The notes under the pieces are model-generated. The model saw only the letters and a list, made by a program, of their open reading frames with translations. It was not told the DNA's origin and did not search any database. Source: Amycolatopsis iheyensis (GTDB lineage Bacteria > Actinomycetota > Actinomycetes > Mycobacteriales > Pseudonocardiaceae). Taken from it: DNA of 64,000 bases. Each line of letters begins with the position of its first letter. The stretch's first letter is position 1. The DNA lies in NCBI RefSeq assembly GCF_024703995.1, contig NZ_JAMXQV010000037.1, positions 20,392 through 84,391 of the forward strand. Direction: 5' to 3'. Made by a program: the position numbers and the translations under genes. Positions 1 to 7,858 of this stretch are shown here, one piece after another.

Positions 1-690
1 TTCCTTGCTCACCACGGGCTTCTCGGCGTGGAGGACGACGTCCTGCTCGGCCTCGCCGATTTCCGCCTTGCCGTCGGCCTCGGTGATCGGCTCCCGTTCG
101 ATGCGCACCTCTTCGTGCCGCACCGGGACGGTGACCTGCTGCTCCTCGGTGACGACGTACTTGCGCAGCCGGACGTGCCCGGTCTCGACCTGCTCGGTGC
201 CGACCTTCAGCCGCTCCTCGGACCGCGTCATGCTCTTGCCGTCCGCTTCGGACCGCTCGCGGCCCTTTTCCCGGCCGGCCATCGCCTGGCCGGTGCCACC
301 CATGGCCGGGTCGTGGCCCTGGCTCCGGTCACCCCGGCCGGTGCGATCGCCCATCTTTCCGTCGGCGGAGGTCCGCGGCATCGGCAGGCCGTAGTGCTGG
401 TACAGCTGGGTGCTCTCCTCGGGGGAGAGGTGCCCGTCGGCGTCGATGCGCGGCGCGTCGGAGACGGCGTCCTTGTCGACCTTGACGTGCACGCCGTCCT
501 TGTCGGTGTGGGCGCCGGAGAGCGGGACGAAGCTCTCCTTGGTGCCGAAGAGGCCGGTTTTGACGGTGATCCACTCCGGCTGGTGCGTGGCGTCGGCGAG
601 GTAGACGTTGCCGACCTTTCCGAGCTTGTTCCCGGCCGGGTCGACGACGGCACTGTCGATGAGCTCCTGGGGCTGCATGGTCTTGGCCAT
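1..690 (-). CDS. PRC-barrel / DUF2382 stress-type protein, 3' end beyond the window
   Basis: Reading leftward from an ATG at 690, 230 codons stay open to the window edge, so the C-terminus is missing. Residues about 6-75 look like a PRC-barrel (MQPQELIDSAVVD..., KVGNVYLAD, PEWITVKTGLFG). A glycine/arginine-rich linker follows at about 105-150. From about residue 152 begins a DUF2382-type charged repeat (SEERLKVGTEQVETGHVRLR, then KYVVTEEQQVTVPVRHEEV). This two-domain arrangement is common in actinobacterial and cyanobacterial stress proteins, and its molecular function is not established. The start is supported by an AAAGGAG ribosome site eight bases upstream. The protein is cytoplasmic, with no signal peptide or membrane segment. 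Confidence 0.85.
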   Translation of the reverse strand, partial: MAKTMQPQELIDSAVVDPAGNKLGKVGNVYLADATHQPEWITVKTGLFGTKESFVPLSGAHTDKDGVHVKVDKDAVSDAPRIDADGHLSPEESTQLYQHYGLPMPRTSADGKMGDRTGRGDRSQGHDPAMGGTGQAMAGREKGRERSEADGKSMTRSEERLKVGTEQVETGHVRLRKYVVTEEQQVTVPVRHEEVRIEREPITEADGKAEIGEAEQDVVLHAEKPVVSKE

Positions 691-925
691 CGCGGTGCTG
701 CTCCTTTCACAGGTGTGAGCTTGTAGAGGCCACCGTCGACCGTGCTGTTGATCACGGCAACCGCCGTGGTGTTCTCGTGAGTGACCCCTGAACGTGGTGG
801 TTTGAAGCCCGGCCCGCTGGCGAGGACGGGGGTGTAGCCGCAGGTGGAGCGGGGTGCCGCGGCCGTGATCGAGGGCGTGGGTGATGGCGCGAAGGTGTGT
901 ATGTGACGGGCGCCACTTACCGGGC

Positions 926-952
926 TGTCACATCCCCGCGGGCTACGGCGTC
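926..952 (+). promoter_or_regulatory. Candidate ECF41-type sigma factor promoter
   Basis: TGTCACA at 926-932 is followed by exactly 16 bases and then CGTC at 949-952. This matches the published ECF41 promoter pattern (TGTCACA, 16-bp spacer, CGTC). It lies 38 bases before the CMD-family gene at 991, and CMD proteins are one of the classes typically controlled by ECF41 sigma factors. No ECF41 gene lies in the window. The rest of 691-925 shows no convincing gene. Confidence 0.7.
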
Positions 953-990
953 AAGGCTGTAGCACCGACCGACGGAGAAGGGAAAGCACG

Positions 991-1464
991 ATGGAAGCGC
1001 GACTCAACATGTTCGAGAATGAGGTCACCGGCAAGTTCTTCAAGCGCCTGGTCGCGGCTTCGCGCCCGATCGAGGAGTCGACGCTGCCGAAGGAGACGCA
1101 GGAGCTGGTGAAGATCCGCGCGAGCCAGATCAACGGCTGCGGCTTCTGCCTGGACATGCACACGAAGGACGCGGCAGCGGCGGGCGAGACGGCGGTCCGC
1201 CTGGCAATGGTGGCGGCGTGGCGCGAAGCGGTGGTGTTCACCGAGGCGGAGCGCGCGGCACTGGCGCTGGCGGAGGAGGGAACCCGCTTGGCGGACGCCC
1301 ACGAAGGTGTTTCGGACGAAACGTGGGCAGCGGTCCGCAAGAACTTCGACGACGAGCAGATCGGCGCGCTGGTCTGCCTGGTGGCGGAGATCAACGCGTG
1401 GAACAGGTTGAACGTGATCGTCCGCAACCCGGCGGGCGAGTACCAGCCGGGCATGTTCGGCTGA
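991..1464 (+). CDS. Carboxymuconolactone decarboxylase (AhpD-like) family protein
   Basis: A 157-residue all-helical protein with the AhpD/CMD signature NGCGFCLDMH: Cys50, Cys53 and His57 form the CxxC...H redox centre of alkylhydroperoxidase-like members. The length is normal for the family. The probable role is thiol-dependent peroxide or quinone detoxification in the cytoplasm; the substrate cannot be told from sequence. The ATG at 991 follows a GGAGAAGGGAAAG purine-rich ribosome site. The upstream TGTCACA-N16-CGTC element suggests control by an ECF41 sigma factor, a class in which CMD genes are usual targets. That would make it a monocistronic target, since the next gene is short and unrelated. 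Confidence 0.9.
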   Translation: MEARLNMFENEVTGKFFKRLVAASRPIEESTLPKETQELVKIRASQINGCGFCLDMHTKDAAAAGETAVRLAMVAAWREAVVFTEAERAALALAEEGTRLADAHEGVSDETWAAVRKNFDDEQIGALVCLVAEINAWNRLNVIVRNPAGEYQPGMFG

Positions 1465-1506
1465 GGCCGGCTCCTCACCACGCTCCCGGTGTGGCAGGCT
1501 GGGGGC

Positions 1507-1707
1507 GTGGAAAACGGGGGAGAGCCGCAGGCCGAGGGCTCAAGAGGCTGGGCACTGGCCTGCACGATAGCGGGCTCGATCGGCGTAGTGGTGTTCGTCT
1601 TCGTGGGCTTGGTCGCGTACAGCTGGATAAACTGGCTATGGGTGGCCCTGCTGGTCCCCTATACGGCGATCAACTGGGCGAAATATCGACGCTTGAAAGG
1701 CAGCTAG
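1507..1707 (+). CDS. Small two-helix membrane protein, unknown function
   Basis: A 66-residue protein with two hydrophobic segments (about 12-36 and 38-56), ending in a basic tail (WAKYRRLKGS). No family is recognised. A GTG at 1507 is preferred. There is no Shine-Dalgarno sequence before it, but an AGGCT-like -10 sits about seven bases upstream, as in leaderless actinobacterial genes; an in-frame GTG at 1489 is the alternative. Its stop overlaps the stop of the convergent hemolysin III gene by four bases. Confidence 0.55.
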   Translation: MENGGEPQAEGSRGWALACTIAGSIGVVVFVFVGLVAYSWINWLWVALLVPYTAINWAKYRRLKGS

Positions 1708-2378
1708 GCGTACATGGCCAGCCAGATCGCGATGTAGTGCGAAACAGCGGCCAGCACAGTGCAAGCGTGGAAGTATTCGTGATACCCAAAGGTATCAGGC
1801 CAATGATTAGGCCACTTGAACCCGTAAAAAGCCGCTCCCAGCGTGTAGAACAACCCACCCACGCAGAGCAGAACCAACGCGGCAACCCCAGCGTGCGCAA
1901 GAAGCTCAGGGAAGACGAACACCGCAACCCACCCGAGAGCGATGTAGATCGGCACCCCCAGCCACCGCGGCGCATGCGGCCAGAGCATCTTCAAAGCCAC
2001 CCCGAGAACAGCCCCACCCCAAACGATGGAAAGGATCACGTACCCGGTCGGCTTCGACATCGCCAACAGCGTGAACGGCGTGTAAGTCCCGGCGATGAAC
2101 AAGAAGATCATCGAGTGGTCGGCGCGTTTCATCCACTTGTACGCGCGCGGCTGCCACAAACGCCGGTGGTACAGCGCGCTGACCCCGAACAAACCGAGCA
2201 CGGTCAGGCCGTACACGGAAGTGGCCAGCGCGGCGACCGGCGACACGGTGGACGCCGCCAGGCTGATCAGCGCCGCCGCCGCGGCGAGGGCGCCGAAGAA
2301 CGTCCAGAAGTGGATGTGCCCGCGCAGCCGGGGGCGGAGATCCACTACGGGCTCGGGTGGTTCCGTCGTCAGGCTCAC
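1704..2378 (-). CDS. Hemolysin III / PAQR-family membrane protein
   Basis: A 224-residue integral membrane protein with seven predicted helices. It has the family's conserved zinc-ligand signatures: SALYHR near the first conserved helix, RADHSMIF in the middle and GYHEYFHACT near the C-terminus. The family (YqfA/Trh/HlyIII) is related to the PAQR receptors; the bacterial role is unclear and haemolysis is not implied. In M. tuberculosis the homologous Rv1085c is also divergent from a Z-prenyl diphosphate synthase (Rv1086), the same arrangement as here. The start is a GTG at 2378, 80 bases from the divergent synthase start. Confidence 0.9.
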   Translation of the reverse strand: MSLTTEPPEPVVDLRPRLRGHIHFWTFFGALAAAAALISLAASTVSPVAALATSVYGLTVLGLFGVSALYHRRLWQPRAYKWMKRADHSMIFLFIAGTYTPFTLLAMSKPTGYVILSIVWGGAVLGVALKMLWPHAPRWLGVPIYIALGWVAVFVFPELLAHAGVAALVLLCVGGLFYTLGAAFYGFKWPNHWPDTFGYHEYFHACTVLAAVSHYIAIWLAMYA

Positions 2379-2458
2379 CCATCCAGGTTACGGGACCGTA
2401 GGTTGCCCGGCAGCGGTCGAGTCACGCGCCTCACATCGGGTGCGTAGTCTTCCTCGAC

Positions 2459-3235
2459 GTGAGTGTTCGCTCGTTCTTGTCCGACGTCGTGTACAGCGCC
2501 TACGGCCGGCGCCTCATCCAACAGGCCGCCGGCCGGCATCCCCGGCACATCGCCATCATGCTCGACGGCAACCGCCGCTGGGCCCGAGAAGCGGGCTTCG
2601 CGGACGTTTCGGACGGGCACCGGGCCGGGGCGAAGAAGATCGCCGACTTCCTGAGCTGGTGCCAGGAGGCCGAGGTCGAGGTCGTCACCATGTGGCTGCT
2701 CTCGACCGACAACCTCAACCGCGACCCGGACGAGCTCACGCCGCTGCTGAAGATCATCACCGGCGTCACCGACGAGCTCGCCGCGCCCGGCAAGAGCTGG
2801 CAGCTGCGGATCGTCGGCGCCCTCGACCTGCTACCCGCCGAAGTCGCCAAGCGACTCAGCGAAGCCGCCGCGCGTACCGAGGGGCGGACCGGGATGGAGG
2901 TCAACGTCGCGGTCGGTTACGGCGGGCGCCAGGAAATCGCGGACGCCGTGCGCAAGCTGCTGCTCCACCACGCCGACGAGGGCACGACCATTCACGAGCT
3001 CGCGAAAATCCTCGACGTCGACCACATCTCCGAGCACCTCTACACCTCGGGGCAGCCGGATCCGGACCTCATCATCCGCACCTCCGGCGAACAACGGCTT
3101 TCCGGATTCCTGCTCTGGCAGTCCGCGCATTCGGAATTCTGGTTCACCGAAGCGTATTGGCCGGCATTCCGCCGCGTCGACTTCCTGCGCGCCATCCGCG
3201 ACTACGCGTGGCGGCACCGCCGGTTCGGTTCCTGA
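2459..3235 (+). CDS. Isoprenyl transferase (cis-prenyltransferase, Rv1086-like Z-farnesyl diphosphate synthase)
   Basis: A 258-residue UppS-family cis-prenyltransferase. Residues 34-41 (MLDGNRRW) form the diphosphate-binding loop with catalytic Asp36. The RTSGEQRLSGFLLWQ block near residue 205 and the SEFWFT segment complete the family signature. It condenses isopentenyl diphosphate onto an allylic diphosphate, giving Z-prenyl chains that feed polyprenyl-phosphate carriers for cell-wall assembly. Divergence from the hemolysin III gene mirrors M. tuberculosis Rv1085c/Rv1086, so the short-chain Z-farnesyl product is the likely one. Chain length cannot be read with certainty from the sequence. 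The GTG start at 2459 begins MSVRSFL. A strong palindromic terminator follows the stop. Confidence 0.9.
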   Translation: MSVRSFLSDVVYSAYGRRLIQQAAGRHPRHIAIMLDGNRRWAREAGFADVSDGHRAGAKKIADFLSWCQEAEVEVVTMWLLSTDNLNRDPDELTPLLKIITGVTDELAAPGKSWQLRIVGALDLLPAEVAKRLSEAAARTEGRTGMEVNVAVGYGGRQEIADAVRKLLLHHADEGTTIHELAKILDVDHISEHLYTSGQPDPDLIIRTSGEQRLSGFLLWQSAHSEFWFTEAYWPAFRRVDFLRAIRDYAWRHRRFGS

Positions 3236-3239
3236 ACAA

Positions 3240-3277
3240 CGCGAAAGGCCCCGGAGCGCGCTCCGGGGCCTTTCGCG
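3240..3277. terminator. Bidirectional rho-independent terminator
   Basis: A perfect 19-bp inverted repeat (CGCGAAAGGCCCCGGAGCG and its complement) with no loop bases besides the centre. AAAGG/CCTTT flanks could give a T-rich end in both directions. It lies between the convergent prenyl synthase gene and the small secreted protein gene. Confidence 0.85.
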
Positions 3278-3286
3278 TGACCTGAC

Positions 3287-3535
3287 TCAGTGGTGGTGGT
3301 GCTCCAGCGAGTGCAGGATCAGCGCCGGGGTGGTGGCGATGCCCGTGTAGGCACCGGCGACCAGGGAGGCCGCACCGTAACCCAGGGCGCCGCCGCCCTC
3401 GATGAACGTGGCGTAGGCGTCGCCGAACGTCGGGTCCGGGGTGCCCGTCGTGTCGCCCGTCGCGGCGAACGCGGTGCTGCCGATCATCATGAGACCCGCA
3501 GCGGTGGCGGCGACGAAACCAGCCTTCTTCAGCAC
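3287..3535 (-). CDS. Small secreted protein with natural tetra-histidine C-terminus
   Basis: An 82-residue protein. Residues 1-24 are a clear Sec signal peptide (MLKKAGFVAATAAGLMMIGS, then TAFA) with likely cleavage after AFA. The mature part of about 58 residues is glycine/alanine-rich (GGGALGYGAASLVAGAY) and ends HSLEHHHH. No domain is recognised. The His-rich end could bind metal, but this is inference. A GTG at 3535 is chosen because AGGAG lies eight bases before it and it makes the signal peptide start at MLKK; an upstream in-frame ATG at 3628 would destroy the signal peptide. The gene is monocistronic. Confidence 0.75.
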   Translation of the reverse strand: MLKKAGFVAATAAGLMMIGSTAFAATGDTTGTPDPTFGDAYATFIEGGGALGYGAASLVAGAYTGIATTPALILHSLEHHHH

Positions 3536-4157
3536 TTCGCACACTCCTAGGTAGAACTGTTGGGATCCGGGGCACCGGGGGTCCGGTGGTGTGTCCCGCA
3601 GTGAGAAAATTACCCGTCTATCAGGCATCTCGTACGGCTTGTACGCCCATTGTGTGAGCCTGACGCAGGCGCTTTCACTCGGACCGGTTCTCTTTCGGCG
3701 GCGTAAAATGCGGGGACAAACCCGGCGTGGTAGAACCCCGTCAATCGATCTTGTGAATACCGCGGGTCAGCAATTCGGCCAAGATCATTCCGACGGGTGT
3801 GCATCGATCGAGAGGCCGGCGACGGAGCGTGACCGTCACGGGGCGTTGATGTCGGCGGACCGACAGTGCGGTGACGATCTGGCGAATCACCGTGTTGGCT
3901 CCCTGCGCGATCCCGGATTCGTAGGTACCTTCCGAGGTGAGGGCACGCGTTCCGTGCGGGTCCTCGCGGGAGGCCCTGGTCGTGACGGTGATCGAGGGGG
4001 CGGCGCAGCCGCCCACGAGACGCACGAGGGGGCCGGCACCCGGCCCTCGTGGCCGCGCCACCTGACCCACCGGTCAGGGGGAGTGGTCCAGCCAGGGAGG
4101 TGCCCGGCCCAGCGAGTGCGGGCGTGAGGTGCACACGCCCTCGAGGGAGATGCCGTC
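3536..4157. other. 622-bp divergent intergenic region with hairpins upstream of phoH2
   Basis: No convincing gene: open frames here lack the third-position GC bias of neighbours, and 3640-3780 is distinctly less GC-rich. On the phoH2 side there are two hairpins. One is CACGAGGG paired with CCCTCGTG (4023-4030 / 4044-4051, with inner pairing). The other is CCTGAC paired with GTCAGG around 4060-4077. These may form a structured 5' leader. The mycobacterial phoAT antitoxin gene expected upstream of phoH2 is not visible. Confidence 0.4.
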
Positions 4158-5552
4158 GTGACTGCGCAGCGTTTGCCCCGTAAGGCCTCTGGCCGTTCTT
4201 CGACCGGTGCCGTTCCTGGCCCGGAGAAAGCCTCGACCTCGCCCGAATCCCAGCAGCACATGTACGTGCTCGACACGTCGGTCCTCCTTTCGGACCCGTG
4301 GGCGGTCACCCGCTTCGCCGAGCATGCCGTCGTGCTTCCGCTGGTCGTCATCAGTGAACTGGAGGCGAAGCGCCACCACCCGGAGCTCGGCTGGTTCGCC
4401 CGGGAGTCCCTGCGCATGCTCGACGACCTGCGCCGGCAGTACGGCAGGCTCGACGCGCCGCTCCCGATCGGGGACCACGGCGGCACGCTGCAGGTGGAGC
4501 TGAACCACTCGGACCCGTCGGTGCTCCCGTCCGGGTTCCGCACCGACTCCAACGACCACCGCATCCTCGCCTGCGCGCTCAACCTCGCAGCCGAGAACCA
4601 GGCGGTCACGCTGGTGACGAAGGACATCCCCCTGCGGGTCAAGGCCGGGGCCGTCGGGCTCGAGGCGGACGAATACCGCGCGCAGGAAGTCACGCCGTCC
4701 GGCTGGACGGGCATGGCGGACGTCGACGTCCAGCAGGAGGTGCTGGACGCGCTCTTCGGCGGCAGCACCGTCGACCCGGTCGAATGGGGCATGGACGAGC
4801 TCGCCGAGCTGCCCTGCCACACCGGGCTGCGGCTGCTCGCGGGCAGCTCCAGCGCGCTGGGCCGGATCACCGCGGACAAGCGCATCCGGCTGGTCCGCGG
4901 CGACCGCGAGGCGTTCGGCCTGCACGGCCGCAGCGCCGAGCAGCGCGTCGCGCTCGACCTGCTGCTCGACTCCGACGTCGGCATCGTGTCGCTGGGTGGC
5001 CGCGCCGGCACCGGCAAGTCGGCGCTCGCGCTGTGCGCCGGGCTCGAGGCGGTGATGGAACGCCGTCAGCACCGCAAGGTCGTGGTGTTCCGCCCGGTCT
5101 ACGCGGTCGGCGGCCAGGACCTCGGCTACCTGCCCGGGTCCGAGAGCGAGAAGATGCAGCCGTGGGCGCAGGCGGTGTTCGACACGCTCGGCGCGCTGGT
5201 CAGCCAGGACGTCCTCGACGAGGTCTTCGACCGCGGCATGCTCGAGGTGCTCCCGCTGACGCACATCCGCGGCCGCTCGCTGCACGACACGTTCGTCATC
5301 GTGGACGAGGCGCAGTCACTGGAGCGCAACGTGCTCCTGACGGTGCTTTCGCGCCTCGGCACGGCGTCCCGGGTGGTGCTCACGCACGACGTCGCCCAGC
5401 GCGACAACCTGCGCGTCGGCCGCCACGACGGCGTCTCGGCGGTGATCGAGAAGCTGAAGGGCCACCCGCTGTTCGCGCACGTCACGCTGACGCGCTCGGA
5501 GCGGTCGCCGATCGCGGCGCTGGTCACGGAGATGCTGGAGGACCACGGCTGA
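4158..5552 (+). CDS. phoH2: PhoH2-type PIN domain / PhoH ATPase
   Basis: A 464-residue two-domain protein. Residues about 35-165 form a PIN nuclease domain, with acidic residues in VLDTSVLL (Asp39), the SELEAKR glutamate and the TDSNDHRIL and VTKDI segments. Residues about 235-464 form a PhoH ATPase with Walker A GRAGTGKSAL and Walker B FVIVDEAQ, plus the arginine/His motifs typical of PhoH. In mycobacteria PhoH2 is an ATP-dependent RNA helicase/ribonuclease paired with the PhoAT antitoxin; here no antitoxin is visible upstream. A GTG start at 4158 follows an AGGGAGAT site seven bases away. A tight terminator hairpin follows. Equivalent to Rv1095 in the conserved order. Confidence 0.92.
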   Translation: MTAQRLPRKASGRSSTGAVPGPEKASTSPESQQHMYVLDTSVLLSDPWAVTRFAEHAVVLPLVVISELEAKRHHPELGWFARESLRMLDDLRRQYGRLDAPLPIGDHGGTLQVELNHSDPSVLPSGFRTDSNDHRILACALNLAAENQAVTLVTKDIPLRVKAGAVGLEADEYRAQEVTPSGWTGMADVDVQQEVLDALFGGSTVDPVEWGMDELAELPCHTGLRLLAGSSSALGRITADKRIRLVRGDREAFGLHGRSAEQRVALDLLLDSDVGIVSLGGRAGTGKSALALCAGLEAVMERRQHRKVVVFRPVYAVGGQDLGYLPGSESEKMQPWAQAVFDTLGALVSQDVLDEVFDRGMLEVLPLTHIRGRSLHDTFVIVDEAQSLERNVLLTVLSRLGTASRVVLTHDVAQRDNLRVGRHDGVSAVIEKLKGHPLFAHVTLTRSERSPIAALVTEMLEDHG

Positions 5553-5559
5553 CGGACTC

Positions 5560-5587
5560 CGGGAGCGGCGCACCCGCGCCGCTCCCG
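5560..5587. terminator. Terminator between convergent phoH2 and guaB1
   Basis: A perfect 12-bp stem (CGGGAGCGGCGC and its complement) with an ACCC loop, lying seven bases past the phoH2 stop and five bases past the guaB1 stop on the other strand. It probably serves both. Confidence 0.8.
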
Positions 5588-5592
5588 GCACG

Positions 5593-7032
5593 TCACCAGC
5601 CCGAGGGGAGGGGGCGGCCCTCCGCGAAACCGGCCGCAGACTGGACGCCCAGCAGCGCGCGCTCGTGGAACTCCTCCAGCGTGCGCGCGCCCGCGTACGT
5701 GCACGAAGACCGGACACCGGAGCCGATCGAGTCCAGCAGATCTTCGACACCGGGGCGCTGCGGGTCGAGCGACATCCGCGACGACGAGATGCCCTCCTCG
5801 AACAGCGCCTTGCGGGCGCGCTCGAAGACGTTGTCCGTTCGCGTCCGCGCGCCGACAGCACGCTTCGACGCCATGCCGAACGACTCCTTGTACGGCCGGC
5901 CCTGCTCGTCGAACCGCAGGTCACCAGGGGATTCGTAGGTGCCGGCGAACCACGAGCCGACCATCGCCGCGGACGCGCCCGCGGCCAGCGCCAGCGCGAC
6001 GTCGCGGGGGTGGCGGACACCGCCGTCGGCCCAGACGTGCTTGCCCAGCTCGCGTGCCGCGGCCGCGCAGTCGGCCACCGCCGAGAACTGCGGGCGGCCC
6101 ACGCCGGTCATCATCCGCGTCGTGCACATCGCGCCCGGCCCGACGCCGACCTTGACGACGTCCGCGCCGGCCTGGATCAGGTCGCGCGTGCCCTCGGCGG
6201 TGACCACGTTCCCGGCCACCACCGGGACCTGCGGCGACACCGACCGGACGGCCTTCAGCGCGGCGATCATCTTCTCCTGGTGCCCGTGCGCGGTGTCGAC
6301 GACGAGCACGTCGACACCGGAGCCGAGCACGGCTTCGGCCTTCGCCGCGACATCGCCGTTGACGCCGACCGCGGCGGCGACGCGCAGCCGGCCCGCGCTG
6401 TCGACCGCCGGGGTGTAGATGTCCGCGCGCAGCGCGCCGACGGCGGTGAGCACACCGGCGAGCCGGCCGTCGGCGTCCAAGCCGAGCGCGAGGGTGGCGC
6501 CGTGGCTGTGCAGCAGCTCGAAGACCTCTCGCGGCGGCGTGGTCAGCGGGACCGCGACGCTCGCCGGCTGCGCGACGTCGGCGAGCCGCGCGAAGCGGTC
6601 GACACCCGCGCAGCTCGCTTCGTCGACGATGCCGACCGGGCGGCCTTCGCCGTCGACGACCACGACGGCGCCGTGGGCGCGCTTGTGCACCAGGTTGAGG
6701 GCGTCGGCGACCGCGTCACCGCCGGTCAGGACCAGCGGGGTGTCCCACACGGTGTTACGGCTCTTGACCCAGCCGACGATCTCGGCGACGGCGGCGGTGT
6801 CCACGTCCTGGGGCAGCACCACCAGCCCACCGCGGCGGGCGACGGTCTCGGCCATCCGGCGGCCGGCGACCGCGGTCATGTTGGCGACGACGATCGGGAT
6901 GGTCGCGCCGGTGCCGTCCGCGGTGGAGAGGTCGACGTCGAAGCGGGACTCCACGTCCGAACGGTTCGGCAGCAGGAACACGTCGTCGTAGGTCAGGTCG
7001 TGAGCGGGCCGGTGGCCGTCGAGGAAACGCAC
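5593..7032 (-). CDS. guaB1: GuaB1 family IMP dehydrogenase-related protein (probable GMP reductase)
   Basis: A 479-residue TIM-barrel protein of the IMPDH/GMPR superfamily with an inserted CBS pair (about residues 95-215). The catalytic loop GVGPGAMCTTRMMTGVGRPQ carries the nucleophilic Cys near residue 305. The phosphate-binding ADGGVRHPRDV and the flap region near the C-terminus are present. In mycobacteria GuaB1 does not act as IMP dehydrogenase and has been shown to be a GMP reductase, returning GMP to IMP in purine salvage; that assignment is transferred here by family. The GTG at 7032 gives MRFLDGHRPAHDLTYDDVFL, the normal N-terminus. It is divergent from the DUF309 gene with a 55-base gap. 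Confidence 0.9.
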   Translation of the reverse strand: MRFLDGHRPAHDLTYDDVFLLPNRSDVESRFDVDLSTADGTGATIPIVVANMTAVAGRRMAETVARRGGLVVLPQDVDTAAVAEIVGWVKSRNTVWDTPLVLTGGDAVADALNLVHKRAHGAVVVVDGEGRPVGIVDEASCAGVDRFARLADVAQPASVAVPLTTPPREVFELLHSHGATLALGLDADGRLAGVLTAVGALRADIYTPAVDSAGRLRVAAAVGVNGDVAAKAEAVLGSGVDVLVVDTAHGHQEKMIAALKAVRSVSPQVPVVAGNVVTAEGTRDLIQAGADVVKVGVGPGAMCTTRMMTGVGRPQFSAVADCAAAARELGKHVWADGGVRHPRDVALALAAGASAAMVGSWFAGTYESPGDLRFDEQGRPYKESFGMASKRAVGARTRTDNVFERARKALFEEGISSSRMSLDPQRPGVEDLLDSIGSGVRSSCTYAGARTLEEFHERALLGVQSAAGFAEGRPLPSGW

Positions 7033-7087
7033 GAGTCCCCAGGCTACGTGGCCGGGGCGCGGACCGCGAACGTGGGAGTATCGGGGC

Positions 7088-7555
7088 ATGAGCCGCCGCG
7101 ACCGGGACGCCGAGGGACGGGCACGCAACGCACGGCCGCGGGACGGCTTGGGCCGCCCGCTGCCGTACGGCGCCGACGGCGTCGAGCGCCAGCCGGAGGG
7201 CATCGCGAGGACGCCGGCGCAAACGCTTGCGGAAGCGCAGCGGCTGCTGGACGACGGCAAGCCGTTCCACGCCCACGAGGTCTTCGAGGACGCGTGGAAG
7301 ACCACGGACGGCCCCGACCGCGGGCTGTGGCGAGGGCTGGCGCAGCTGGCGGTGGGCCTGACGCACGCGGCCCGCGGCAACGCGGTGGGCGCGGCATCCC
7401 TGCTGGAGCGCGGCGCGGCGAACATCGAGCCGTTCCGGGCGGACCCGCCGCACGGCATCGACGTCGCCGGGTTGCAGGGGTGGGCGTTGAACCTGGCGGA
7501 AGAGGCGAAGCGGCGGGTGCGGGTGTCCCCGAGCGTGCCGCGGTTGACGTGCTGA
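7088..7555 (+). CDS. DUF309 domain protein
   Basis: A 155-residue soluble protein. The core (about 40-130) carries the DUF309 hallmark LLDDGKPFHAHEVFEDAWK followed by GLWRGLAQLAVGLTHAARGN, a helical bundle whose conserved His/Glu residues suggest a metal or ligand site. The biochemical role is unknown. The N-terminal 40 residues are basic and low in complexity. The ATG at 7088 is the natural start, opposite guaB1; the short intergenic region suggests both promoters overlap. The stop at 7553-7555 is followed in the same frame by a coding-like stretch lacking its own start. Confidence 0.85.
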   Translation: MSRRDRDAEGRARNARPRDGLGRPLPYGADGVERQPEGIARTPAQTLAEAQRLLDDGKPFHAHEVFEDAWKTTDGPDRGLWRGLAQLAVGLTHAARGNAVGAASLLERGAANIEPFRADPPHGIDVAGLQGWALNLAEEAKRRVRVSPSVPRLTC

Positions 7556-7858
7556 CGGCGGTCGCCTCGTTTCATCGAAGCCACCGCCCGGGCTCGCCAG
7601 CACCTCGTCAGCCTCAACGTCACCTTCCGCCAGCGGCAACACGACAAAACCACCGAGGCGGGAAGCTACGAAGACGACTGCTACCAGGCGCGTGCGGAAA
7701 TGCGCTCCCCACTCGGGCTCCTGGTGATGAGCGGGCCGGACGCACTGGTCGACGCGGCCAACGAGGTGCGGGGCAAGGACATGCAGCTGCACCACGTGCG
7801 ACACGAGCTGGACGAAGGCGGCGAGTTCGCCATCGTCGCCCGGAAGCACACCTCCTAG
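7556..7858 (+). pseudogene. N-terminally truncated gene remnant, unknown family
   Basis: The 101 codons following the DUF309 stop, in the same frame, keep strong third-position GC bias and a protein-like sequence: FIEATARARQHLVSLNVTFR, ...SYEDDCYQARAEMRSPLGLL..., ending FAIVARKHTS. The first in-frame ATG is codon 49 (position 7700), so most of the coding-like region lies upstream of any usual start. It looks like the C-terminal part of a helical, possibly membrane-anchored protein whose 5' end was lost by deletion against the DUF309 gene. Its stop overlaps the stop of the convergent MBL gene by four bases. Confidence 0.5.

Noticed and set aside
902..932. TGTGAC ... GTCACA as a CRP-type site before the CMD gene
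   Set aside because: The half-sites are 19 bases apart rather than 6, and the right half is better explained as the TGTCACA of an ECF41 promoter.
3610..4134. Possible PhoAT antitoxin or other gene in the gap before phoH2
   Set aside because: Open frames on both strands have poor codon bias and unconvincing proteins; no overlap with the phoH2 start as expected for phoAT.
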